Positions 43,580 to 51,593 of a stretch of DNA of 64,000 nt are shown in pieces. Every line of letters begins with the position of its first letter. Position 1 is the stretch's first letter. The stretch is from Oscillospiraceae bacterium HV4-5-C5C (lineage in GTDB: Bacteria; Bacillota; Clostridia; Saccharofermentanales; Fastidiosipilaceae): the NCBI GenBank assembly GCA_012034405.1, contig JAAVLZ010000009.1:1-64000 (forward strand). The letters are read 5' to 3'. The notes under the pieces were generated by a model. That model was not told the DNA's origin and searched no databases. It saw only the letters and a program-made list of their open reading frames with translations. Position numbers and translations under genes: made by a program.

Positions 43580-43594
43580 TGCTTCGCCTTCCTT

Positions 43595-43809
43595 TTAATA
43601 GCGAAGCAGGAGATTTTTCAGGATCCGGCTCACCTTGCTGCTCCAGGTAAGGGCCCGCAAGGCGCCTCGATCGGCGGTGTCCCGGGCGGCGGTCTGAGCT
43701 GCAGGAAAATACTGATTCAGATCAGCCTCAATTTTCTGTAGCAGCCTCTCCCAATCCGGGTTGATCCCACCGACGCCGGGTTTACGTCTGATGTTACGTC
43801 TGTGTTAAG
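43595..43809 (-). pseudogene. C-terminal fragment of an unidentified gene upstream of the rubredoxin-like gene
   Basis: A frame without a start codon reads NPDWERLLQKIEADLNQYFP, then AARDTADRGALRALTWSSKV and ends KNLLLRY at about 43595, 13 bases or so before the rubredoxin ribosome site. In frame it is closed upstream by TAA near 43809, so no N-terminus remains. I do not recognise the family. Its spacing suggests it was the first gene of the redox operon before truncation, with the two-component promoter now lying across its broken end. Confidence 0.4.
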
Positions 43810-43851
43810 TCTAATTTAAAGAAATCCGGTAAACTGGTACTTAGCTTATAT
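43782..43851 (+). promoter_or_regulatory. Tandem OmpR/PhoB-type boxes and promoter of the VTC/CotH operon
   Basis: Four direct repeats related to TTACGTCTG begin at 43782, 43794, 43805 and 43816 (last ones TTAAGTCTA and TTTAAAGA), so at 11-12 base phasing, as used by OmpR/PhoB-family dimers. A -10-like TTATAT follows (43846-43851) with no good -35, fitting an activator-dependent promoter. The response regulator encoded next is the obvious binder. Confidence 0.65.
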
Positions 43852-43938
43852 CTGCTTTGGCTGGAAGCGACTGCTTCTGTATTTATCAGAAACAGTTGCT
43901 CCCATGACAGGACAGGATCCTCACACAGGAGGGATTTC

Positions 43939-44643
43939 ATGAAATTATTACTGGCTGAAGATGAAGCTGCCATGAGTGACGCGGTGCAGGAAATTCTGGC
44001 GCATCATCACTATAACGTCGACTGCGTAGATAACGGCAATGACGCGCTGGCCTATGCCCAGGATCAGGCTTACGACGGTATCATTCTGGACATCATGATG
44101 CCGGGGTTGGATGGCCTGCAGGTATTAGAGCGCCTGCGTCAGGCCGGTTCTCATACGCCGGTTTTATTACTGACCGCCCGCGGGCAGCTGGAGGACCGGA
44201 TCCGGGGATTAAATCTGGGCGCGGATGATTATCTGCCCAAGCCCTTTGCCATGGGCGAGCTCCTGGCCCGCGTACAGGCCATGCTGCGCCGCCGCGATAA
44301 TTACGTGCCGGATCAGGTGGTCCTGGGCAATCTGACCCTGGACTGCAGCCGCTGTGTTTTGAGCGGTCCCGGGGGGCACTTGCCTTTGAGCAAGCTGGAG
44401 TTCCAATTACTGGAACTGTTGCTGGTAAATCATGATATCTTTTTCCCCGCAGAAAAACTCCTGGAACGCATCTGGGGTTATGACAGCGACGTGGAAATCG
44501 GCACCGTCTGGGTTTATATCTCTTACTTAAGAAAAAAGCTGCAGACACTGAACGCCGATGTAGAAATTATTTCCCGGCGCGGTATCGGCTACGCGGCCAG
44601 GCTGGACAGTACGGCGGTGGCTGACGCCCAGGCTGATTCATGA
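43939..44643 (+). CDS. OmpR/PhoB-family response regulator
   Basis: Response regulator of 234 residues. Receiver domain: acidic patch LAEDEAAM, phosphoacceptor Asp in GIILDIMMPGLDG (about residue 52), LLLTARG and the conserved Lys in DDYLPKPFAMGELLAR. The C-terminal winged helix (about 125-225) includes LSKLEFQLLELLLVN and GTVWVYISYLRKKL. CACAGGAGGG precedes the ATG. The kinase gene start overlaps its stop by four bases. Tandem 11-base repeats at its promoter suggest autoregulation. The same transcript probably includes VTC, DUF4956 and CotH genes. Confidence 0.93.
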   Translation: MKLLLAEDEAAMSDAVQEILAHHHYNVDCVDNGNDALAYAQDQAYDGIILDIMMPGLDGLQVLERLRQAGSHTPVLLLTARGQLEDRIRGLNLGADDYLPKPFAMGELLARVQAMLRRRDNYVPDQVVLGNLTLDCSRCVLSGPGGHLPLSKLEFQLLELLLVNHDIFFPAEKLLERIWGYDSDVEIGTVWVYISYLRKKLQTLNADVEIISRRGIGYAARLDSTAVADAQADS

Positions 44644-46040
44644 AGTGGCCGGTTCTTGGCGTACGGCAGAAGCTGGCGGCCTTGCTGCCCGCTAAGGCTC
44701 AAGCTCAGCCGGATGAAGCTCAGCCGGATGAACCGGCAACCAAAAAGCCGGCCGGAAAAAAACTGTCCTTAAGCCGCAGACTGCGCCGGCAATTTGTCCT
44801 GGCTGCCATGCTGTCTCTGTTGATTTTAATCATACTGTTGGTGGGCGGGATCGCCGCTTTCAGCTATCACCAGCTGGAAAGCAGCGCCACCCGCAATCTT
44901 GAGCAGCTGCTGGCGCAAAACAGCCCGGTGGGCCGGCTCGAAAGCAGTCTGCCGGAAAGCGACAGCAATAGCTTACCTCAGCCCTTTCTGGGGTATCGCC
45001 TGGCGTCACAGCCCCGGCCCGGCGCTTATCTGGTAGCGTTGACGGACAGCAGCGGCAAGCTGCTGGCCGTAACCGCCACAGACGGCTTATCTGACCTAAG
45101 CCAGACTGATTTGCAGACCGCGCTGAACCAGGCCGCGCAAAGCAGCGCTGTTCAAGGGAAAGTGGCTTCATTTAAGTTTATGAAAGCCGCGTTGTCTTCC
45201 ACCACCCAAAGCAGCGGCGGCTGGTACATTGCCCTGCTGGATAACAGTCAGCAGTTACTGCTGCTGCGCAACACCGTTATTGGCGCGGCCGGAATTGGTC
45301 TGGTCTGTCTGCTGCTGATGCTGGTCATCTTTTCCTTTGTATCCGGCCGGGTAATCCGGCCCATAGCGGAAAGTATTGAACGGCAGCGCCGTTTTGTGAG
45401 TGACGCCGGTCATGAGATCCGTACCCCGCTGGGTATTATCCTGGCCAATGCCGACGCCCTGGAGCTCAATGCCGGTCCCAGCAAATGGCTGGAGCATATC
45501 AGGGATCAGATCCGGAGACTGGACAGCCTGACCGGCCGGCTGCTGATGCTGGCCCGCATGGACGAAAGTGTTCTGCCCTTTGTAACGGAGCCTTTGAATT
45601 TCAGTGATCTGGCCGCGGAAATGGTGCAGCATTTTACGGTTCCGGCCCAAAACCGTCAGGTCAGCCTGACCTGGACGATTGCCCCAGCCCAGCAGGTTCA
45701 GGGGAATCTGGAAGAGCTGCAGCAATTGCTCAGTTTGCTGCTGGATAACGCCGTCAAGTACTGCCGGCCGGCCGGCGCTGTTTGCTTGCAGTTGCAGCCG
45801 GCCGGCCGCAAAGTCCTGCTCAGTCTGCAAAATGACGTTACTTGCCTCCCCTCCGTCCCACCGGCCCGATTATTTGAGCGCTTCTACCGGGCTGACGCGG
45901 CCCGGACACAAAAGAGCGGCGGCTTTGGTATCGGTCTTTCCGCGGCCCGCGGCATTGTCAGCCGGCATAAAGGAAAGATAGAAGCTGACTACCCGGAGCA
46001 AAACCAGGTCCGTTTCCGGGTCTGGCTGCCCAGACTTTAG
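44640..46040 (+). CDS. Sensor histidine kinase, partner of the OmpR-type regulator
   Basis: Membrane kinase of 466 residues with helices at about 52-76 and 205-232, a sensor loop of about 130 residues between them, then HisKA with FVSDAGHEIRTPLGIILANA (His at about 261), N-box LSLLLDNAVKYC, and ATPase end LFERFYRADAARTQKSGGFG followed by IGLSAARGIV. The usual DxGxGI G1 box is replaced by a NDVTCLP-type sequence, a variant seen in Bacillota kinases. A Lys/Pro/Asp-rich N-terminal tail (about 1-45) contains a short AQPDE repeat. Its signal is unknown; envelope or phosphate status fits the target genes. Confidence 0.92.
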   Translation: MKWPVLGVRQKLAALLPAKAQAQPDEAQPDEPATKKPAGKKLSLSRRLRRQFVLAAMLSLLILIILLVGGIAAFSYHQLESSATRNLEQLLAQNSPVGRLESSLPESDSNSLPQPFLGYRLASQPRPGAYLVALTDSSGKLLAVTATDGLSDLSQTDLQTALNQAAQSSAVQGKVASFKFMKAALSSTTQSSGGWYIALLDNSQQLLLLRNTVIGAAGIGLVCLLLMLVIFSFVSGRVIRPIAESIERQRRFVSDAGHEIRTPLGIILANADALELNAGPSKWLEHIRDQIRRLDSLTGRLLMLARMDESVLPFVTEPLNFSDLAAEMVQHFTVPAQNRQVSLTWTIAPAQQVQGNLEELQQLLSLLLDNAVKYCRPAGAVCLQLQPAGRKVLLSLQNDVTCLPSVPPARLFERFYRADAARTQKSGGFGIGLSAARGIVSRHKGKIEADYPEQNQVRFRVWLPRL

Positions 46041-46178
46041 GCTGGAGCATTCCCCCCAGTTAACTGTTTCATAACCTGAAAGGTCGCTTTTTCCCCCTTT
46101 TTGACAGTTTTTTCTAAGTCATAGCTAAGGTCGGCTGGCTAAACTCAAGCGAGACTTTAGTGAAAGGGGGTTAATCAA

Positions 46179-46853
46179 ATGGATTTTCGCCATGAATGGA
46201 AATATGAAATCAACCGCGGTGACTTTTATCTGCTCAGACAGCGTCTGAATTGTTTACTGCAGCCAGATCCTCACACCGGCGCTGACGGAAGCTACTTTAT
46301 CAGCAGCCTCTATTTTGACAATGAAGCCGATAAAGCGCTGCATGAAAAGCTGGATGGGGTGGACCCAAGGGAAAAATACCGGCTGAGATATTACAATCAG
46401 GATACTGAGCTGATTTTTTTAGAGCGTAAACGCAAAGTGTATGGTCTGTGTCAAAAAAGTCAGACTCTGATCTCCAGGCAGGATGTCCGGCAGTTGCTGC
46501 AGGGCCAGCTGACGATTTTACAGCAGCCGGCCGACCCGCTGCGCCTGCAGCTATATCAGGCTATGATCAGCCAGGGTTTAAGACCCAAAACCATTGTCAC
46601 CTACCGGCGCTACCCCTACATATACGGACCGGGTAATGTGAGAGTCACACTGGACCAGGATATCCGGACCGGCGTCCGCTCGCTGGACTATCTCAATCCT
46701 CAGGCTCTGACCATCCCGGCCGGTGATCCCATTATGCTGTTAGAGGTCAAGTGGGATCAGTTTTTGCCGGATTTTATCCGCGATCTGCTGCGGGTACCGG
46801 ACCGGCGCAGCGCCGCGTTTTCAAAATATGCGGTCAGCCGCATCTTTGGCTAG
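46179..46853 (+). CDS. VTC-domain polyphosphate polymerase-like protein
   Basis: Protein of 224 residues with the VTC fold: RHEWKYEI at the start, YFISSLYFDNEADKALHEK, KYRLRYYNQDTELIFLERKR, a Lys/Arg-rich tunnel, TIVTYRRYPYI, and MLLEVKWDQFLPDFI. In yeast, VTC4 makes polyphosphate; many bacterial homologues sit beside DUF4956 and CotH genes, as here. AAAGGGGG precedes the ATG. It lies about 140 bases after the kinase. No membrane segment, so it would act at the cytoplasmic face, perhaps docking to the DUF4956 membrane protein. Confidence 0.9.
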   Translation: MDFRHEWKYEINRGDFYLLRQRLNCLLQPDPHTGADGSYFISSLYFDNEADKALHEKLDGVDPREKYRLRYYNQDTELIFLERKRKVYGLCQKSQTLISRQDVRQLLQGQLTILQQPADPLRLQLYQAMISQGLRPKTIVTYRRYPYIYGPGNVRVTLDQDIRTGVRSLDYLNPQALTIPAGDPIMLLEVKWDQFLPDFIRDLLRVPDRRSAAFSKYAVSRIFG

Positions 46854-46936
46854 CGATCCAGCAGGGTTCAGCCACGGCCGGTTTGTCAATTGGTAAAACA
46901 GCTTAACTAATAATACAAATATGAAAGGATCCTCAT

Positions 46937-47623
46937 ATGATTTTTTTAGCGACTACGTTTTCTGACATCTTTAAGTCCAGCTTCCTGGAAAAGATTGACA
47001 GTGTCTCATTGCTGGATATGGTGCTGGCCATGGCCCTGGCGTTTGGCCTGGGTGTATTTATTTTCTTTGTCTACAAGAAGACCTACCGCGGGGTCATGTA
47101 CTCTTCCGGTTTCGGCGTCACCCTGATTGCGCTGACCCTGATCACCACCCTGGTTATCCTGGCGGTCACCTCCAATGTGGTGCTATCCTTAGGTATGGTC
47201 GGCGCTTTATCTATTGTACGGTTCCGGACGGCCATCAAGGAGCCGCTGGATATAGCCTTTTTGTTCTGGTCCATCGCCGCCGGTATTGTTTTAGCAGCCG
47301 GTATGATTCCGCTGGCCGTATTTGGCAGTGTGGTAATTGGGGTCATCTTGCTGGTATTTGTCAATCACAAAACCAATGATCAGCCTTTTATCGTAGTGGT
47401 GCGCTGCCAGGGTCATGATGGCGAGGTTAAAGCGGCAGCTTTGCTTGAAAAAGAAGTCAGCCGCGCGGTGCTGAAAGGTAAAACTGCCCAGGATGGCCGG
47501 ATTGAACTGAATTATGAAGTCCGTCTGAAGGATAATAAAACTGATTTTATCACCCTTCTGTCTGAGATGGACGACATTGACAGCGCTGTTTTAGTAAGCT
47601 ACAACGGCGACTATATAAGCTGA
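46937..47623 (+). CDS. DUF4956 membrane protein
   Basis: Protein of 228 residues with four predicted helices (about 25-46, 53-78, 82-102, 113-140) and a cytoplasmic C-terminal domain of about 80 residues. The segment LSLGMVGALSIVRFRTAIKE followed by PLDIAFLFWSIAAG is the family hallmark. Function is unknown; it is almost always coded beside VTC-domain polymerases. AAAGGATCC precedes the ATG. Ten bases separate it from the CotH-like gene. A role in conducting or sensing polyphosphate is only inference. Confidence 0.9.
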   Translation: MIFLATTFSDIFKSSFLEKIDSVSLLDMVLAMALAFGLGVFIFFVYKKTYRGVMYSSGFGVTLIALTLITTLVILAVTSNVVLSLGMVGALSIVRFRTAIKEPLDIAFLFWSIAAGIVLAAGMIPLAVFGSVVIGVILLVFVNHKTNDQPFIVVVRCQGHDGEVKAAALLEKEVSRAVLKGKTAQDGRIELNYEVRLKDNKTDFITLLSEMDDIDSAVLVSYNGDYIS

Positions 47624-47633
47624 AGGTGACGAT

Positions 47634-50099
47634 ATGTCAAGAAGCAAGCATATTGATGTCATCTGTGCCGTTGTCCTGGCGCTGACGCTGGCGCTGACCC
47701 TTATCTTTATGAACGGCGGCAGTCTGGGGATTCAGGCTAAAACCGTCACGCTGGGCTATGAAGACAAACTCTTTGATGACTCCTATGTCCATACCATAGA
47801 TATTGAGATGGATGATTGGGATGACTTTTTGTCGACTGCCACCTCTGAAACCTATACGGACTGCAACCTGACGATTGATGGGGAAAGCTTTGATAATGTG
47901 GCGATTCGCGGCAAGGGCAACACGTCCCTGTCCAGTGTGGCCGCCTATGGTAATGATCGCTACAGTTTTAAAGTGGAGTTTGATCATTACAGTGACGCTT
48001 TGACCTACTATGGATTGGATAAGCTCAGTCTGAACAATCTGATTCAAGACAACACCTATATGAAAGATTACCTCACCTACACCATGATGGCTGAAATGGG
48101 GGTTCCGGCTCCGCTGGTCAGCTATGTAAACATCACGGTTAACGGTGAAGCCTGGGGGCTGTATCTGGCGGTTGAAGGCGTGGAAGACAGCTTCCTGGAA
48201 CGTAACTACGGCTCTGAGTCAGGTAATTTATATAAGCCTGACAGTACCAGCATGGGCGGCGGCCGCGGTAATGGCGGCAACTTTGATCTTGAAGATTTTC
48301 AGGATCAGTTTAACAGCAGCGATCACTCTGATGATACCAACCAGACTGCGTCTGACAGTACGACAGACAGCAGCACCACTTCTGACAGCCTGCCGCAGGA
48401 TTCCGGCAACGCTCCTGACAACCGCACGGACAGCAGCAGCGGAGATAGCTCGGACAGCAGCAGCAGCGCTTCTCTTGCTTTGCCTGATGGTCCGGACAGC
48501 AGTTTCAGCGGCAATTCCGGCAACATGGGCGGCAGCATGAGCAGTTCTGATGTTTCACTGCAGTACATTGACGATGATCCTGACAGCTACAGCAACATTT
48601 TCAACAACGCCAAAACCGACATTACTGAAGTGGATGAAGAGCGCCTGATCTCCTCGCTGAAACAGTTAAGTGAAGGTGAGAATATTTCTGAAGTGGTTGA
48701 CACGGATGAAGTCCTGCGCTACCTGGTCGTGCATGATTTTGTGGATAATGGTGACAGCTATACCGGCAGTATGGTACACAACTATTATCTGTATGAAGAG
48801 GACGGTCAGTTATCTATGATCCCCTGGGATTATAATCTGGCATTTGGCAGCTTCAGTATGGGGGGCATGTCCGGCACAGCTACCAGCGACAGCGCTACCT
48901 CAGCAGTCAATTCTCCGATAGATACGCCGGTTACCAGTGGAGACATCTCATCCCGCCCCATGGTCGCCTGGATTTTCAATGATGAGAGTTATACCAAGCA
49001 ATATCACGAGCTTTATGCTCAATTCATCAGTGATTATTTTGACAGCGGCAAGTTTGCCAGTGATTTTGACGCAGTGGTCGCGATGATATCGCCTTATGTT
49101 GAAAACGATCCGACCGCGTTTTGCACCTATGATGAATTCACCCAGGGCGCAGCCACGCTTAAAGAATTCTGCCTGCTTCGGGCAGAAAGCGTTAAGGGCC
49201 AGTTAGACGGCAGTATTCCATCTACAGAAGATGGTCAGAGCGCGGACAGTTCGGCCTTGATTGACGCTTCCGCTATCAGTATTTCAGATATGGGCAGTAT
49301 GAGCAGCGGCATGGGCGGCGATATGACCAGCGGTAGTTTCAGCTTCCCCGGTGGCAGCAATTTCCCGTCTGATGGCAGTTTCCCGGACAGCAGTGACTTT
49401 GCCAACGGAGGCAGTTTGCCGGGAAATGGCGGCGCGGACAGCAGCACAGCTGCCGGAAGCGGTACCGGCGGCAGCAGCAGTGATGCCGGAGATGACACCG
49501 GCGGCAGTACGGCAGATAAGACTGCCATTACCCAGACATCCGCCGGGCTAGCAGCTGGTAAATTACAGCTGCTGGCGGCAGCAGACAGCAGCACAAACAG
49601 CACGGACAGCAACGCCGTCCCGGACAGTGCGGCTGGCGGTCAAAATCAGGCAGATAACCGCGGCGGGACCCCGCCGGATGGCAGTATGCCATCCATGCCG
49701 GCTGATAATCAGGCAGCGGGAGCAGCAGACGGACAAAACAGCGCCGGGACAGCGGTGACCGACGCCAGCGGTAGCAGTGGGGAAACGGCCGCTGACAATA
49801 CGAACAGTAGCGGTCAGGACAGCCAGGAGAACAGCTCAGCCAGCCAGGACACAGATTCCAGCCAGAACACTGATTCCGGCCGCCAGCAGATGGGACCCGG
49901 CGGGAACTTCAGCGGGAACTTCAGCGGTTACTTCAGTGGCGGTAACTTCAGTCCGGACAGCAGCAGTAGTACCGGGTCTGACAGCAGTTCTGACACCGCG
50001 ACTGTGTCACCTTTCAGGATCCTGATTTTACTTGGCGCTTCTATATTGGTCCTGCTTTTGGGACTGCTCTTTGCCATTCGCTATAGAAGCCGTAATTAG
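47634..50099 (+). CDS. CotH-kinase-family protein with Ser/Asp/Gly-rich surface region
   Basis: Protein of 821 residues. N-terminal signal anchor (about 9-28), then a CotH-type kinase domain: AIRGKGNTSLS, the LYLAVEGVEDSFL and GNLYKPDS segments, and MIPWDYNLAFG with likely metal-binding Asp. The kinase fold is interrupted around 205-305 by a Ser/Asp/Thr/Gly-rich insert, and a larger low-complexity region covers about 530-790. A C-terminal helix (about 795-815; LILLGASILVLLLGLLFAI) ends in RYRSRN, so both ends are membrane-anchored. CotH proteins phosphorylate spore coat or surface proteins; substrate here may be itself, given its Ser-rich regions. GAAGGTG precedes the ATG. Confidence 0.88.
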   Translation: MSRSKHIDVICAVVLALTLALTLIFMNGGSLGIQAKTVTLGYEDKLFDDSYVHTIDIEMDDWDDFLSTATSETYTDCNLTIDGESFDNVAIRGKGNTSLSSVAAYGNDRYSFKVEFDHYSDALTYYGLDKLSLNNLIQDNTYMKDYLTYTMMAEMGVPAPLVSYVNITVNGEAWGLYLAVEGVEDSFLERNYGSESGNLYKPDSTSMGGGRGNGGNFDLEDFQDQFNSSDHSDDTNQTASDSTTDSSTTSDSLPQDSGNAPDNRTDSSSGDSSDSSSSASLALPDGPDSSFSGNSGNMGGSMSSSDVSLQYIDDDPDSYSNIFNNAKTDITEVDEERLISSLKQLSEGENISEVVDTDEVLRYLVVHDFVDNGDSYTGSMVHNYYLYEEDGQLSMIPWDYNLAFGSFSMGGMSGTATSDSATSAVNSPIDTPVTSGDISSRPMVAWIFNDESYTKQYHELYAQFISDYFDSGKFASDFDAVVAMISPYVENDPTAFCTYDEFTQGAATLKEFCLLRAESVKGQLDGSIPSTEDGQSADSSALIDASAISISDMGSMSSGMGGDMTSGSFSFPGGSNFPSDGSFPDSSDFANGGSLPGNGGADSSTAAGSGTGGSSSDAGDDTGGSTADKTAITQTSAGLAAGKLQLLAAADSSTNSTDSNAVPDSAAGGQNQADNRGGTPPDGSMPSMPADNQAAGAADGQNSAGTAVTDASGSSGETAADNTNSSGQDSQENSSASQDTDSSQNTDSGRQQMGPGGNFSGNFSGYFSGGNFSPDSSSSTGSDSSSDTATVSPFRILILLGASILVLLLGLLFAIRYRSRN

Positions 50100-50133
50100 A
50101 TTCAGACGATAGTTCCAGTAGCCTTAAGCAGAC

Positions 50134-50171
50134 AGGCTGTCTCAGACTTTGGTTTTGAGACAGCCTTTTTT
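50134..50171 (+). terminator. Rho-independent terminator after the CotH gene
   Basis: Perfect 11-bp stem AGGCTGTCTCA / TGAGACAGCCT (50134-50144 and 50156-50166) with an 11-base loop, followed by TTTTTT. It ends the two-component/VTC/DUF4956/CotH transcript 35 bases after the stop codon. Confidence 0.93.
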
Positions 50172-50354
50172 CTGGCTGCTTTACCTGACGCTGCCATCCT
50201 TACAGCGCGGCGCCATCAGGCCGGCTTCTGAAAGGCCTATATTAATCGTTTTATAAAGAAAGATATTTTATCCTGCCTCATGTTTTTTTACGGACAAAGC
50301 CAGCCTGACGGTGCTAAACTGGTCCAGATCAGGTGATCAGAGGAGGCCAAAGCC
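50172..50354. other. Intergenic region upstream of the amidohydrolase
   Basis: No gene is seen. It should contain the promoter of the M20 amidohydrolase gene; GAGGAGG at about 50,340 is its ribosome site. Confidence 0.4.
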
Positions 50355-51443
50355 ATGAGCGGATTAACTGTCAGTCAGGAAAAACAGATCAGGCAGCTGC
50401 GCCACCAATTACACGACCTTGCGGAGCCATCCGGGCAGGAGTACCGGACGAGGCAGCTGCTGATGAATTTTCTGGCTCAGGAAACGCAGCTGGATGTCGT
50501 TGACGGCGGCGAATGGTTTTACGCGGCCTATCGGGTTCCTGGCAGTGACCCGGCGCGCGCCCTGGCCCTGCGGGCTGATTTTGATGCGCTGCCCCAGCCA
50601 GACGGCGGCGCCGCGCACCTTTGCGGCCATGACGGTCACGCGGCTGCGCTCTGCGGGGTAGCGCTGATCCTGCCGCAGCTCAGGCCGGACCGCAATGTAT
50701 TTTTGTTGTTTCAGCCGGCAGAAGAAACCGGCCAGGGCGCCCAAGCTTGCCTGGGCCTGTTTCAGCACGAACAAATCGAGCTGATCTACGGCGCGCATAA
50801 TTTGCCCGGCTATCCGCTGGGACAGGTCTACACCCGTCCGGGGACCTTTGCCCTGGCCTCCCGCGGCCTTACCCTGCGCTTCACCGGCCGGCCGGCTCAT
50901 GCGGCCTACCCTGAAGCGGGGATTTCCCCGGCCCAGCCAGTCGCTTTGCTGCTGCAAAAGCTGCCGGAGCTAGCCCGCGGACAGCAAAGCGCCGGTCAGC
51001 TGGCGCTTTGCACCGTAATCGGTCTGCAGATGGGGCAAAAAGCCTTTGGTCAGGCCGCGGCCGCAGCTGAGCTGTGGCTGACCTTGCGGGCTGAAACGGA
51101 CGCCGCGCTGGAACAAATGGAAGCCGCTATTCTGGCAGAAGCCAGACAACAGGCCGGGGCAGGTCAGCTGGATTTTGCTTTTGACCGCCAGGACGTGTTC
51201 CCTGCTACAGTAAACCACGCCGCCCCGGCTCAAACGATCCTTGACTGCTGCCAGGGAGAACTGCTGGACTTGCCGATGCGCTGGAGTGAAGATTTTGGCT
51301 GGTACCTGCAGCAGTGTCCGGGCGCCTATTTTGGCTTAGGTGCCGGTGAACAGCAGCCGGCTTTGCATTCGCGGGATTATCAGTATCCCGATGCGTTATT
51401 GCGGCCTGCCGTCCGCGCGTTTGAGCAGCTTATCCTGGCCTGA
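50355..51443 (+). CDS. M20-family amidohydrolase/deacylase
   Basis: Zinc peptidase-like enzyme of 362 residues. Metal-ligand motifs: LCGHDGHAAAL, the catalytic Glu pair in PAEETGQGA, GAHNLPGYPLGQ, and late His in QPALHSRDYQYP. The dimerisation domain lies between about 175 and 280. Such enzymes split N-acyl amino acids, aminobenzoyl-glutamate or indole conjugates; substrate is not predictable. GAGGAGG precedes the ATG. About 150 bases and a hairpin separate it from the symporter gene downstream, so they may share a transcript only partly. Confidence 0.9.
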   Translation: MSGLTVSQEKQIRQLRHQLHDLAEPSGQEYRTRQLLMNFLAQETQLDVVDGGEWFYAAYRVPGSDPARALALRADFDALPQPDGGAAHLCGHDGHAAALCGVALILPQLRPDRNVFLLFQPAEETGQGAQACLGLFQHEQIELIYGAHNLPGYPLGQVYTRPGTFALASRGLTLRFTGRPAHAAYPEAGISPAQPVALLLQKLPELARGQQSAGQLALCTVIGLQMGQKAFGQAAAAAELWLTLRAETDAALEQMEAAILAEARQQAGAGQLDFAFDRQDVFPATVNHAAPAQTILDCCQGELLDLPMRWSEDFGWYLQQCPGAYFGLGAGEQQPALHSRDYQYPDALLRPAVRAFEQLILA

Positions 51444-51550
51444 TCAGTCAGATACCCAGAACAAGCCGGCCCCTCCAAGCTTTTGGGCAAGCGCTCTGGT
51501 CTGACCGGACATATTTTGTTAACATATGACTGATCAAAGCAAAATGTCTG

Positions 51551-51574
51551 AGAGCGCCTTGAGGACGCTCTTTT
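51551..51574 (+). terminator. Hairpin between amidohydrolase and symporter genes
   Basis: AGAGCG / CGCTCT stem (51551-51556 and 51566-51571) with a 9-base loop, followed by TTTT. It lies just before the symporter ribosome site GGAGGGAG. It may be a weak terminator for the amidohydrolase transcript or an attenuator for the symporter. Confidence 0.5.
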
Positions 51575-51593
51575 GCAGCGGAGGGAGTTGCAG

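Noticed and set aside
46041-46178. Internal promoter TTGACA at about 46102 ahead of the VTC gene
   Set aside because: The -35 is good but no -10 of acceptable quality lies 16-18 bases downstream, so it was not listed as a feature.
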